Numbered from the stretch's first letter, positions 46,499-54,865 are shown. The stretch: DNA of 64,000 bases from Limnohabitans sp. Rim28 (GCF_000293865.2 NZ_ALKN02000001.1:434001-498000), one strand, 5' to 3'. Notes: generated by a model from the sequence alone, not told the origin. A program made the numbers and translations.

Positions 46499-47479
46499 AT
46501 GACACACGCATCTTTTTCTCGCCGCACCGCATTGGCGCTGGCGCTTGGCCTCTCACTCAGCGCCGGCGCCATGGCGCAAACCTGGCCTGATAAACCCATC
46601 CGCATCGTGGTGGGTTTTGCGCCCGGTGGTTTCACCGACGTGCTGGCCCGCACCATTGGCCAAAAGCTGCAAGACCGCTTGGGTCAGCCCGTGGTGGTGG
46701 ACAACAAAGCCGGTGCGGCCGGCACCGTAGGGGCCGACATCGTGGCCAAAGCCCGGCCCGATGGCTACACCTTGTTGCTGGGCCACAGCAACTCCAATTC
46801 GGTGGCGCCTGCGCTTTACCCCAAGCTGCCTTATGACGTGGTGAAAGACTTCACCCCCATCATCCGCGTCGCCTCCACCCCTTTGCTGCTCACGGTGAAC
46901 CCCGGTGTGCCCGCCAACGACGTCAAAGGCTTCATCGCCTTGGCCAAACAAAAGCCCATGGGCCTGAGTTTTGCCTCATCGGGCAGCGGCAGTGCGCAGC
47001 ACCTGGCAGCAGCCCGCTTCATGTTGGCCACCCAGACGCAGATGAACCACATCCCCTACAAAGGCAGCGGGCAAGCCATCGTCGATTTGCTGTCGGGCCA
47101 AGTCAACCTGAACTTTGAAAGCCCGCCCAACGTGATGCCGCACTACCAAGCGGGCAAGCTGCGGGTCTTGGCCATCACCAGTGAAAAACGCTCGCCCCTG
47201 ATGCCCAACGTGCCCACCATGGCCGAAGCGGGCGTGGCCAACGCTGAGATGCTGCAATGGTTTGCGGTGTTGGGCCCGGCCAAACTGCCTGCCGACATCA
47301 CCCGCCGCCTGAACACGGAAATTGCCGCCATCTTGCGACTGCCGGATGTGGCCGAAAAAATCGCCTCTCAGGGCGGCGAAATCATCGGCGGCACACCCGA
47401 ATCGTTCGCGGCTTTCATCCCCGAGGACAGCGCCTCTTGGGCCAAGTTGGTGCGCGAAGCCAACGTGCGCATGGACTGA
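46499..47479 (+). CDS. Bug/TctC family substrate-binding protein
   Basis: A 326-residue protein with a signal peptide (SRRTALALALGLSLSAGAMA) whose twin arginine may allow Tat export. It carries WPDKPIRIVVGFAPGGFTD, VVDNKAGAAGTVGADIVA and PDGYTLLLGHS. It is 20 bp after another Bug gene but not a simple tandem duplicate, because the two differ clearly in sequence. It is directly followed by an rraA-type gene 3 bp later, which indicates tight co-expression. Confidence 0.93.
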   Translation: MTHASFSRRTALALALGLSLSAGAMAQTWPDKPIRIVVGFAPGGFTDVLARTIGQKLQDRLGQPVVVDNKAGAAGTVGADIVAKARPDGYTLLLGHSNSNSVAPALYPKLPYDVVKDFTPIIRVASTPLLLTVNPGVPANDVKGFIALAKQKPMGLSFASSGSGSAQHLAAARFMLATQTQMNHIPYKGSGQAIVDLLSGQVNLNFESPPNVMPHYQAGKLRVLAITSEKRSPLMPNVPTMAEAGVANAEMLQWFAVLGPAKLPADITRRLNTEIAAILRLPDVAEKIASQGGEIIGGTPESFAAFIPEDSASWAKLVREANVRMD

Positions 47480-47482
47480 GCC

Positions 47483-48076
47483 ATGTCAGCCACCCCGAAA
47501 ACCACCGACCTGTGCGACGCCCGCGAGGACGTGCAGGCCTGTGCCGTGCTGTTCCAAAGTTACGGTTTGCGCCGCGCCTTTACCGGACCGATGCGCACCT
47601 TGCGATGCTTTGAAGACATTGGTCTGATGCGCGACACCGTGAGCCAACCCGGACACGGTCAAGTGCTGGTGATCGACGGCGGAGGCTCCATCTCGCGCGC
47701 CTTGTTTGGCGACGTGATGGCCGAGCTCGCCTCACGCAACGGTTGGGCGGGCTTGGTCATCCACGGTGTGGTGCGCGATGCCAACGAGCTGAACGCCATC
47801 GCCATCGGTGTGAAAGCCCTGGGCACGGTGCCCAAGCGAGGCAGCCGCACGGGTGCAGGTGAGCGCGATGTGCCCTTGCATTTCGGTGGCGTGACTTTCA
47901 CTGTGGGCGACCACCTGGTGGCCGATGCGGATGGCGTGGTCGTGTTGCCGACCGGCTTGACGGCCGCAGACATCGAGGTTGCTGACGTGGTGGCCGCCAC
48001 GGCCGCTTACGCAGCGGGGACACCCGCACCCACACCAGCTTCTGTCAACAAATCGCCACCGACATCGCCGGCATGA
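47483..48076 (+). CDS. rraA: RraA-like protein / probable 4-hydroxy-4-methyl-2-oxoglutarate-type aldolase
   Basis: A 197-residue RraA-fold protein: TTDLCDAREDVQACAVLF, VIDGGGSISRALFGDVMAE, NGWAGLVIHGVVRDANEL, IGVKALGTVPKR and FGGVTFTVGDHLVADADGV. The Asp in VRDANEL corresponds to the metal-binding Asp of the HMG/CHA aldolases. E. coli RraA, a pure RNase E regulator, has a Gln there. The sequence is therefore compatible with a working class II pyruvate aldolase. Its position between binding proteins and dehydratase genes also argues for a catabolic aldolase rather than RNA regulation. It overlaps leuC by 4 bp. Confidence 0.85.
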   Translation: MSATPKTTDLCDAREDVQACAVLFQSYGLRRAFTGPMRTLRCFEDIGLMRDTVSQPGHGQVLVIDGGGSISRALFGDVMAELASRNGWAGLVIHGVVRDANELNAIAIGVKALGTVPKRGSRTGAGERDVPLHFGGVTFTVGDHLVADADGVVVLPTGLTAADIEVADVVAATAAYAAGTPAPTPASVNKSPPTSPA

Positions 48077-49497
48077 CAGGACGCACCCTGTACCAGCGCA
48101 TCGTCGATGCGCACACGGTGCGGCCACTGGGTGACACTGGGCAAATCCTGCTTTATGTCGACAGGCAGGTGCTCAACGAATACACCAGCCCACAAGCTTT
48201 TGCAGCACTGCATGCGCAAGGTCGCCCGGTGTGGCGGCCCGGCTGCACCCTGGCTGTGGTCGACCACGTCAACGCCACAACGCCTGTGCGTAACGCACGC
48301 ACCATGGTCTTGCACGATGCCGACCGCGCCCGGCAAGTGCACACCTTGGCCGACAACTGTGCACGCCACGGCATGGAGTTGTTTGACATGCTGGACACGC
48401 GCCAAGGCATCGAGCATGTGGTGGCCAGCGAACAAGGCTGGGTTTTGCCCGGCATGGTCATGGCCGCAGGCGACAGCCACACCACCACCCACGGGGCCAT
48501 GGGGGCTTTGGGCTTTGGCATTGGCAGCAGCGAGATCGAACACCTGCTGGCCACCCAGACTTTGGTGTACCGACCCCAGAAAAACCTGCGCGTCACGGTG
48601 CACGGCACGATGCCGTCGGGCATCTCGGCCAAGGACGTGGTGCTGAGCCTGATCGCGCAGATCGGCGCCGATGGTGCTGCGGGCCACGTCATCGAGTACA
48701 CCGGTGAAGCAATCCGGGCCATGGGTGTGGAGGGCCGGTTGACGCTGTGCAACATGAGCGTGGAGGCCGCAGCGCGTGGGGCCATCGTGGCACCAGACGA
48801 CACCCTTTTTGACTACCTGCACGGCCGCCCGCGTGTGCCACAAGATGCCCTGTGGGATGCCGCCGTGGCGCAATGGCGAAATCTCAAGAGCGACGATGCG
48901 GCCGTGTTTGACCGCGAAGTCAGCTTGGACGCCCGCCTCATCGCGCCGCGCGTGACCTGGGGCACCAGCCCGGACCAAGGCGTGCCCATTGACGGAGTGG
49001 TGCCTGACCCGGCCAATGAAAGCGATGCGCAAAAGCGCCAAGGCATGCAGCGCGCTTTGGCCTACATGGATTTGAAACCTGGCCAAGCACTGCAGGGTTT
49101 GCCCATCAGCCATGCCTTCATTGGCTCGTGCACCAACAGCCGCATCGACGATTTGCGCGATGCCGCTCGCTATGTGAAAGGCCGCCGCGTGGCACCCGGC
49201 GTGCGCGCCATGGTGGTGCCGGGCTCATCCCAGGTGCGTGCCCAGGCCGAGGCCGAGGGCCTGGCCCATATCTTTCAAGAAGCCGGTTTTGAATGGCGAC
49301 AGTCGGGCTGCTCGATGTGCGTGGCCATGAACGAAGACCACCTGAACCCGGGCGACCGATGTGCCTCCAGCACCAACCGCAATTTTGAAGGCCGGCAAGG
49401 CGCGGGGGCACGCACCCATTTGATGAGCCCCGCGATGGTGGCCGCCGCCGCCGTGAACGGTGTGCTGAGCGACTTGCGCACCCTGCCTTGCCACTGA
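48073..49497 (+). CDS. leuC: 3-isopropylmalate dehydratase-family large subunit (LeuC-like)
   Basis: A 474-residue aconitase-family protein with the three [4Fe-4S] ligands in IGSCTNSRIDDL and SGCSMCVAMNEDHL, and the active-site segments AGDSHTTTHGA and FGIGSSEIEH. By length and motif it belongs to the bacterial LeuC group, but the operon has no leuB or leuA and instead has rraA, ocd and an FAD oxidase. It may therefore act on another 2-hydroxy di- or tricarboxylate, as dimethylmalate and citramalate dehydratases do. It overlaps rraA by 4 bp and precedes its small subunit by 10 bp. Confidence 0.88.
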   Translation: MTGRTLYQRIVDAHTVRPLGDTGQILLYVDRQVLNEYTSPQAFAALHAQGRPVWRPGCTLAVVDHVNATTPVRNARTMVLHDADRARQVHTLADNCARHGMELFDMLDTRQGIEHVVASEQGWVLPGMVMAAGDSHTTTHGAMGALGFGIGSSEIEHLLATQTLVYRPQKNLRVTVHGTMPSGISAKDVVLSLIAQIGADGAAGHVIEYTGEAIRAMGVEGRLTLCNMSVEAAARGAIVAPDDTLFDYLHGRPRVPQDALWDAAVAQWRNLKSDDAAVFDREVSLDARLIAPRVTWGTSPDQGVPIDGVVPDPANESDAQKRQGMQRALAYMDLKPGQALQGLPISHAFIGSCTNSRIDDLRDAARYVKGRRVAPGVRAMVVPGSSQVRAQAEAEGLAHIFQEAGFEWRQSGCSMCVAMNEDHLNPGDRCASSTNRNFEGRQGAGARTHLMSPAMVAAAAVNGVLSDLRTLPCH

Positions 49498-49507
49498 AGC
49501 ACCACGC

Positions 49508-50173
49508 ATGACTTCTCACCTGCCTGCCTCCAGCGCCCTGAGCCCCCTCACCACACTGTCTGGTCCTGCGGCCGCCCTCAGCTTGCCGCATGTCGACACC
49601 GACCAAATCATGCCCAAGCAATTTCTCAAGGGCATTGACCGGAAAGGTCTGTCCCAGGGTTTTTTGCACGACATGCGTTTCAACGCAGCGGGCCAAATAC
49701 GCGCCGAATTTGTGCTGAACCAAACACCTTGGACGGAGGCCCAATTTTTGATCACCGGGCCCAATTTTGGCTGCGGCTCCAGCCGCGAACATGCGGTATG
49801 GGGCATGCAACAGTTGGGCATTCGCTGCGTGATCGGGGCCAGCTTTGGCGGCATTTTCAGCGACAACTGCCTGCGCAACGGTGTGCTGGCCCTGGTCCTG
49901 CCCGAAGCCGATGTGGCGCGTTTGATGCGCCTGGCCCAAGACCCCCTGCTTTGCCACATGCAACTGGACTTGCCGACACAATGCTTGTACACCTCAGGGG
50001 ACGGACAGCGTTTGCGTTTTGAACTCGACCCTCTGCACAAAGAGATGCTCTTGCATGGCTTGGACGCCGTGGGCATGAGCCTGACCCATGCCCAAGACAT
50101 CCGAGAATTTGAAACTCGGTACCACGCGGCTTACCCATGGGCTGCGCCACGGCAAAATCACACCACCCGCTGA
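49508..50173 (+). CDS. leuD: 3-isopropylmalate dehydratase-family small subunit (LeuD-like)
   Basis: A 221-residue swivelling-domain subunit. The family sequences LPHVDTDQIMPKQFLKGI, GPNFGCGSSREHAVWGMQQ and IGASFGGIFSDNCLRNGVL are clear. It forms the active site with the large subunit encoded just upstream. The pair could be the leucine enzyme or a specialised paralogue; the context favours the latter. It is followed 22 bp later by an ornithine cyclodeaminase-family gene. Confidence 0.9.
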   Translation: MTSHLPASSALSPLTTLSGPAAALSLPHVDTDQIMPKQFLKGIDRKGLSQGFLHDMRFNAAGQIRAEFVLNQTPWTEAQFLITGPNFGCGSSREHAVWGMQQLGIRCVIGASFGGIFSDNCLRNGVLALVLPEADVARLMRLAQDPLLCHMQLDLPTQCLYTSGDGQRLRFELDPLHKEMLLHGLDAVGMSLTHAQDIREFETRYHAAYPWAAPRQNHTTR

Positions 50174-50195
50174 AAGCGCCTCTTGGAGATGCCCC

Positions 50196-51119
50196 ATGGT
50201 CCATTACTTTGACGAAACACGCGTACAAGAACTGCTGAGCGTTCCGGATTTGCTCCAGGGTGTGCGCGAAGCCTTGGTGGCTTTGACGCTGGGGCAGGTG
50301 GTGCAACCACTGCGCATGGTCATGCCCATGGGTGATGCCTCGGCCGAAGGCTTGCTGTTTCTCAAACCCGCACAACTGGGCGATGCCCTGAGCACCAAGC
50401 TCATCACCTTGGTGCCGGGCAACGCGCAAAAGGGTTTGCCCACCTTGCTCAGCACCATCGTGTTGATGGATCCGGCCACGGGCCAGACACTGGCCGTGAT
50501 GGAAGGCAACACCATCACCGCGATGCGCACGGCGGCTGCATCTGCTGTCGCGGTTGACGCGCTGGTGCCACACACCCCGCAGGTGGTGGCCATGCTGGGC
50601 AGCGGCGTGCTGGCCCGCAGCCATGCACAAATGTTGCGCGCCGTCCGCGAGGTGTCCGAGATTCGGGTGTGGAGCCCCAACGCGGCCAACGCCCAGTTGT
50701 GCGCACGCGACATCGATGGTGTGGCTTACGCCAGTGCAGAACAAGCGGTGCGTGGGGCCGACATCGTGTGCACCGTGACCAATGCCAGCGAGCCGGTGCT
50801 GCAAGGCGCTTGGCTCAAGCCCGGGGCCTTTGTGGCCGCCGTGGGTGCACCCCGCCCCACTTGGCGCGAGCTGGACGATGCGGCCATGGCCAACTGGGTG
50901 GTGGCCGATCAACGTGAAGCCGCTGAAAAAGAATCGGGGGATGTGATGCTCTCAGGCGCAAAGGTGGCCGCTGAGATCGGCGAGATTTTGTGCGGCCGCG
51001 TTGCACCGCCTCCCGCAGGCACCACCATGATTTTCAAGTCACTGGGCCAAGCGGTTGAAGACACCGTGGCGGCACGGCTGGTGTACCGTGCGGCTTTGGC
51101 CGAAGGCTTCCAACCATGA
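50196..51119 (+). CDS. ornithine cyclodeaminase / mu-crystallin family protein
   Basis: A 307-residue NAD(P)-dependent protein. From ATG 50196 (preceded by TTGGAGA) it begins MVHYFDETRVQELL. It has EGNTITAMRTAAASAVA with the substrate-binding Arg and the Rossmann motif MLGSGVLARSHAQML. Members deaminate ornithine or lysine cyclically, dehydrogenate amino acids, or reduce cyclic ketimines such as pyrroline-2-carboxylate. Its 4-bp overlap with an FAD oxidase gene suggests that both work on the same amine or imine. Confidence 0.87.
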   Translation: MVHYFDETRVQELLSVPDLLQGVREALVALTLGQVVQPLRMVMPMGDASAEGLLFLKPAQLGDALSTKLITLVPGNAQKGLPTLLSTIVLMDPATGQTLAVMEGNTITAMRTAAASAVAVDALVPHTPQVVAMLGSGVLARSHAQMLRAVREVSEIRVWSPNAANAQLCARDIDGVAYASAEQAVRGADIVCTVTNASEPVLQGAWLKPGAFVAAVGAPRPTWRELDDAAMANWVVADQREAAEKESGDVMLSGAKVAAEIGEILCGRVAPPPAGTTMIFKSLGQAVEDTVAARLVYRAALAEGFQP

Positions 51120-52285
51120 GACGCGCCGATGTGGTGATCGTGGGCAGCGGCGTGATGGGTGCGGCCACGGCCTATTGGTTGACGCACTTGCAGCCCGATC
51201 TGCGCGTCACGCTGGTCGAGTCGGACACGCGCTACGAAAAAGCTTCTTCATCGTTGTCGGCCAGCTCGATTCGCCAACAGTTCACCTGCCCGGTCAACAT
51301 CCACCTGAGCCAATACGGCATCGGTTTTTTACGCGAGGCCGATCAGCACCTGAGCCTGCCCGACCACCCCGTGGCGCTGGGCTTGCAAGAGCCCGGTTAT
51401 TTGTATTTGGCCCAAGCCGAGCAAGTGGCCGACATGCAAACCGCCCACCACATTCACCAGCAAGCCGGGGCCGATGTCGCGCTGCTCGGGCCAGAAGCCC
51501 TGCGCCAGCGCTTTCCTTGGCTGAACGTCGACGATGTCGCTCTGGGCAGTCTGGGCCTGAGCGGCGAAGGCTGGTTCGATGGCCCCGCCCTGCACCAGGC
51601 GTTCTTGAAAAAAGCCATGGCGCAAGGCGTGCAACGCGTGCACGATCAGGTGGTGGGCTTGGACCACACCGACACGCAAGTGAGCGCAGTGCAGCTGGCC
51701 AGCGGCGAGCGCTTGCACTGCGGCCAAGTGGTCAATGCGGCGGGCCCCTGGGCCGGTGAGGTCGCGGCCATGGCCGGGGTGCACCTGCCTGTGGAAGCGG
51801 CGCGGCGCACCGTGTTTGTGCTGTCCTGCCCCGAGCCACTGCCGCAATGCCCTTTACTGATCGACCCAAGCGGCTGGTGGCTGCGGCCTGAGGGCCGTTT
51901 TTTGATCACCGGTGCAGAGCCTTTACACACCGAACCCAAGCTGCCGCTGGAGCCCAACTGGGCCGAATGGAGCGATGAACAATGGGCGTCGCTGGCACAC
52001 CGCATCCCGGCGCTGGCGGCTTTGCGCGTCGAGCGGGCTTGGGCGGGTTATTACGAGATGAACACCTTCGATCACAACGCCGTGATCGGCCCGCACCCAG
52101 ACTTGCGCAACCTGTATTTCATCAACGGGTTTTCAGGCCACGGCATGCAGCATGCAGCGGGGGCCGGTTTGGCGCTGGCCGAGTGGATGCTGCATGGAAA
52201 ATCCAAGACGATTGATGTGCAAGCCTTGGGCTTTGAGCGCTTGGTGCAGAACAAGCCGCTGCTTGAACTGCAAGTCATTGGCTAA
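51116..52285 (+). CDS. FAD-dependent oxidoreductase, DAO family (sarcosine oxidase/FOXRED1-like)
   Basis: A 389-residue flavoprotein. The N-terminal FAD motif is DVVIVGSGVMGAATAYWL, with SASSIRQQF next to the isoalloxazine and the central ATG-like VVNAAGPWAG. The C-terminal family sequence is YYEMNTFDHNAVIGPHPDLR with INGFSGHGMQHA. It probably oxidises a secondary amine or amino acid to an imine. It is the last gene of the seven-gene run, and its stop overlaps a convergent unknown gene by 4 bp. Confidence 0.88.
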   Translation: MRRADVVIVGSGVMGAATAYWLTHLQPDLRVTLVESDTRYEKASSSLSASSIRQQFTCPVNIHLSQYGIGFLREADQHLSLPDHPVALGLQEPGYLYLAQAEQVADMQTAHHIHQQAGADVALLGPEALRQRFPWLNVDDVALGSLGLSGEGWFDGPALHQAFLKKAMAQGVQRVHDQVVGLDHTDTQVSAVQLASGERLHCGQVVNAAGPWAGEVAAMAGVHLPVEAARRTVFVLSCPEPLPQCPLLIDPSGWWLRPEGRFLITGAEPLHTEPKLPLEPNWAEWSDEQWASLAHRIPALAALRVERAWAGYYEMNTFDHNAVIGPHPDLRNLYFINGFSGHGMQHAAGAGLALAEWMLHGKSKTIDVQALGFERLVQNKPLLELQVIG

Positions 52286-52641
52286 CCCTGAAAGTCTTCG
52301 CGGGCTTCTATCTGCAAACGCTGTACCACCGAACCCCGGGTGCCCGCCACAGCGCGGATGCGCAGGGCCGGACCGGCTTCGAGCACCAAGCGGCAGTGGT
52401 AATCGAGTCCATCGGTCTGGCCGGGGCAGCTGCTGGCGATGCGGCGCCGCCATCGCTGCTTGCCGTCGATCTCCAGCGTCAATTCGTGCCAAGCCTCGGC
52501 GTTGTCTTCTGGCACCCGCACCCACAGGCTCACATCGATGTCAAACATGCGCACGCGTTGGAGTGCGCCGGGCACCGTGAGCACAGCCACCGCATCGCCC
52601 ACCTCGGTGCGCCACAACTCGGGTTTTGCCAGCGCGGCCAT
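52282..52641 (-). CDS. conserved hypothetical protein
   Basis: A 119-residue protein I cannot place in a family. The sequence is predicted mostly beta, with alternating hydrophobic residues (VAVLTVPG, VRMFDIDVSLWVRVP, LEIDGKQRWRRRI, LVLEAGPALRIRAVAG), and could be a small beta-sandwich. It has no signal peptide or membrane segment. It is 5 bp after the glutaredoxin-like gene on the same strand, so the two are probably co-expressed. Confidence 0.65.
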   Translation of the reverse strand: MAALAKPELWRTEVGDAVAVLTVPGALQRVRMFDIDVSLWVRVPEDNAEAWHELTLEIDGKQRWRRRIASSCPGQTDGLDYHCRLVLEAGPALRIRAVAGTRGSVVQRLQIEAREDFQG

Positions 52642-52646
52642 GTCGC

Positions 52647-53015
52647 TCAGGCTTTGAGCAAGGTCTGGAGTTCGCCGCTGTCGATCAGGCGACGCAGGTC
52701 ATCGGCCCCACCGACCAAAGTGCCGCGCACAAAGACCATGGGGAACGTGGGCCAACCGGTCCACATCTTCAGGGCATTGCGCAAGCGCCATTGCGAGAAA
52801 TAGCTGCCAAATTCAATGTACTCGTGCGCCACGTCAGCCGCGGCCAGTGCCTTGCGGGCCTTGCCCACAAAAGGGTTACCCGACAAACCGACCACCACCA
52901 CGGCGTGCTGGGTCATGGCGGATTGCACCTGCTGGATCACGGCCAAGTGGTGTTCGGCAATGCGTTGACGAATGGCCGGGTGGATGGCCGAATCGGCGAG
53001 AAGGGGTCGTGTCAT
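52647..53015 (-). CDS. glutaredoxin-fold protein lacking the catalytic cysteine
   Basis: A 122-residue protein from ATG 53015, preceded by GAGGA. The C-terminal 85 residues align with monothiol glutaredoxins: VVVVGLSGNPFVGKARKAL, YIEFGSYFSQWRLRNALKMWTGWPTFPMVFV and GTLVGGADDLRRL keep the cis-Pro (TFP) and GG glutathione-binding parts. The place of the CGFS/CPYC active site reads SGNPFVGK, and the whole protein has no cysteine. It cannot do thiol chemistry but might still bind glutathione or a partner. Confidence 0.82.
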   Translation of the reverse strand: MTRPLLADSAIHPAIRQRIAEHHLAVIQQVQSAMTQHAVVVVGLSGNPFVGKARKALAAADVAHEYIEFGSYFSQWRLRNALKMWTGWPTFPMVFVRGTLVGGADDLRRLIDSGELQTLLKA

Positions 53016-53104
53016 GGAAGTCCTCAAGAGGACGCGATCATAGTCTGCATGGGTTGTCCGGTGCATGACTGCCATGGCCGCCCATCGCCGATTACAGTCA
53101 AGGC

Positions 53105-53740
53105 ATGCAGCACTTTTACGAACCCCACGCAGGCCATGGCCTCAAACACGACCCCTTCAACGCCATCGTGGGCCCACGGCCCATTGGCTGGGTATCCAGC
53201 CGCAGCACCGCCGGTGTTTTGAACTTGGCGCCCTACAGTTTTTTCAACGCCTTCAACTACGTGCCGCCGGTGATTGGTTTTTCTAGCATCGGGCGTAAAG
53301 ACTCACTGAACAACATCGAAGCCACGGGCGAATTTGTCTGGAATCTGGTCACCCGCGAATTGGCTGAGGTGATGAACCAAACCTGCGAAGCCGTGCCCCC
53401 TGAGGTGAGCGAGTTCGATCTGGCGGGTTTGACGCCAGAGCCCTCGCGCATCGTGGGCGTGCCACGCGTGGCGCAAAGCCCGGTCAGTTTTGAATGCCGG
53501 TGTACACAAATCTTGCAACTGAAAGACCTGCAAGGCCAAAACATCGACACCTGGATGGTGTTCGGCGAAGTGGTGGGTGTTCACATCGCACAGCGTTTGC
53601 TCAAGGACGGCGTTTATGACACGGCCAACGCGGGGCACATCCTGCGCGGCGGTGGTCCGGCCGATTATTTCAGCGTCGGTCCAGAGCAACTGTTCAAGAT
53701 GTACCGACCCGCCAGCGGTGCGCGCGATTTGCCCAAATAA
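53105..53740 (+). CDS. flavin reductase family protein (FMN-binding split barrel)
   Basis: A 211-residue protein of the flavin reductase-like/DIM6-NTAB family. Visible parts are the start NAIVGPRPIGWVSSRS, LNLAPYSFFNAFNYVPPVIGFSS and the DSLNNIEATGEFVWNLVT segment that contacts FMN, with RGGGPADYF near the end. It probably binds FMN and may reduce flavin for an oxygenase or act as an oxidoreductase itself. No partner monooxygenase is next to it. Confidence 0.88.
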   Translation: MQHFYEPHAGHGLKHDPFNAIVGPRPIGWVSSRSTAGVLNLAPYSFFNAFNYVPPVIGFSSIGRKDSLNNIEATGEFVWNLVTRELAEVMNQTCEAVPPEVSEFDLAGLTPEPSRIVGVPRVAQSPVSFECRCTQILQLKDLQGQNIDTWMVFGEVVGVHIAQRLLKDGVYDTANAGHILRGGGPADYFSVGPEQLFKMYRPASGARDLPK

Positions 53741-53866
53741 GCAGTAGGCTCCCCGGGCATGGGGTTAAGTCGCCTCGGAACACAATTCATTGTGGCCAAC
53801 ATCGGTGTGCCACCACCGACAGCCGCTGTCTGTGACTCTTGTTGACCGTTTTGACGGGGAATGACC

Positions 53867-54865
53867 ATGAACCACCCACTGCTGATGGTGTTGTGTGCAG
53901 GCTTGTTGGCTTGGCCTTTGGCTTGGGCGCAGCCTGAACAGACCCTGAATGAATCTGCCGTCCAACGCATCATGCAATCGGTCGTGGGCGTGCAAACCCG
54001 CAGTGACGAACAAGCCAACACGACACGCACCTTGGGTCAACAACGACAAGGGTCGGGCGTGGTCATCGCCCCGGACACGGTATTGACCATCGGCTACCTG
54101 CTGCTGGAAGCCGAAAGCGTGGACCTGATCGACCACCAAGGCCGCAGGATTCCCGGGCAAGTGCGCGCGGTAGACAACGCCAGCGGTTTGGGGCTGATTC
54201 GGGCCTTGGTGCCACTGCGACTCGAGGCGGTCCCTTTGGGCGACTCGGACACCTTGCCCACCCCCGGAAAACTTTGGACACTCGGCCAAAGAGAGTCGGA
54301 GCTGACGGCGCTGGAGCTGGTCTCGCGCCAACCCTATGCGGCTTCTTGGGAATACCTGCTGGAAGCCCCCTTGATGACCTTGCCCGCCGTGAACAATTGG
54401 AGTGGCGCCGGGCTGTTTGACCAGCGCGGGCAACTGATCGGCATCGGCTCTTTGCTGGTGCAAGACGTCTTCGGCGATCAGCTGCCCCTGCCAGGCAACC
54501 TGTATGTGCCGGTGAACCTGCTCAAAGACCCCCTGCCCGACCTGCTGCGCACCGGCAAGCGTCCAGGCCCTGCGCCCTCGTGGCTGGGCATCAGCAGCCA
54601 AGCCTTGCCCAGCGGCGGCTTGGGCGTGCTGCGTGTCTCGCCCGACAGCCCGGCGGCCCAAAGCGGCGTCATGGTTGGCGACACCTTGCTGGCCCTGCAA
54701 GGCCAAAGCTTGGTCAGCTTGGCCGACTTTTACCGCCGTTTGTCGGCCCTAGGGCCTGCAGGCAGCCCCCTGACACTGAGCATCCGCCGTCAAGGCCAGA
54801 TTCGACAAATTGAAATCGTCACCGGCGACCGCAACCGCTCCTTCAGGCGCCCCAGTGGCATTTGA
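53867..54865 (+). CDS. HtrA/S1C-like pseudoprotease with PDZ domain
   Basis: A 332-residue secreted or periplasmic protein: signal peptide (about 1-22, ending AWAQP), a trypsin-like domain (about 28-210) and a PDZ domain (about 225-320, PSWLGISSQALPSGG, GDTLLALQG). In active HtrA proteases the catalytic His is in LTNxHVV; here the place reads LTIGYLL. The Asp of the D-X-A-L-L motif is replaced (ASGLGLIRA), and only Ser remains in NWSGAGLF. It is therefore unlikely to cut peptides. ATG 53867 is preferred to 53861 because GGGGA then stands 7 nt upstream. Confidence 0.82.
   Translation: MNHPLLMVLCAGLLAWPLAWAQPEQTLNESAVQRIMQSVVGVQTRSDEQANTTRTLGQQRQGSGVVIAPDTVLTIGYLLLEAESVDLIDHQGRRIPGQVRAVDNASGLGLIRALVPLRLEAVPLGDSDTLPTPGKLWTLGQRESELTALELVSRQPYAASWEYLLEAPLMTLPAVNNWSGAGLFDQRGQLIGIGSLLVQDVFGDQLPLPGNLYVPVNLLKDPLPDLLRTGKRPGPAPSWLGISSQALPSGGLGVLRVSPDSPAAQSGVMVGDTLLALQGQSLVSLADFYRRLSALGPAGSPLTLSIRRQGQIRQIEIVTGDRNRSFRRPSGI

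Noticed and set aside
48073-50173. A standard leucine biosynthesis leuCD(B) operon.
   Set aside because: The subunit families fit, but leuB, leuA and asd are absent and the neighbours are binding proteins, an aldolase, an ornithine cyclodeaminase-like protein and an FAD oxidase. I kept the family names but not the pathway assignment.
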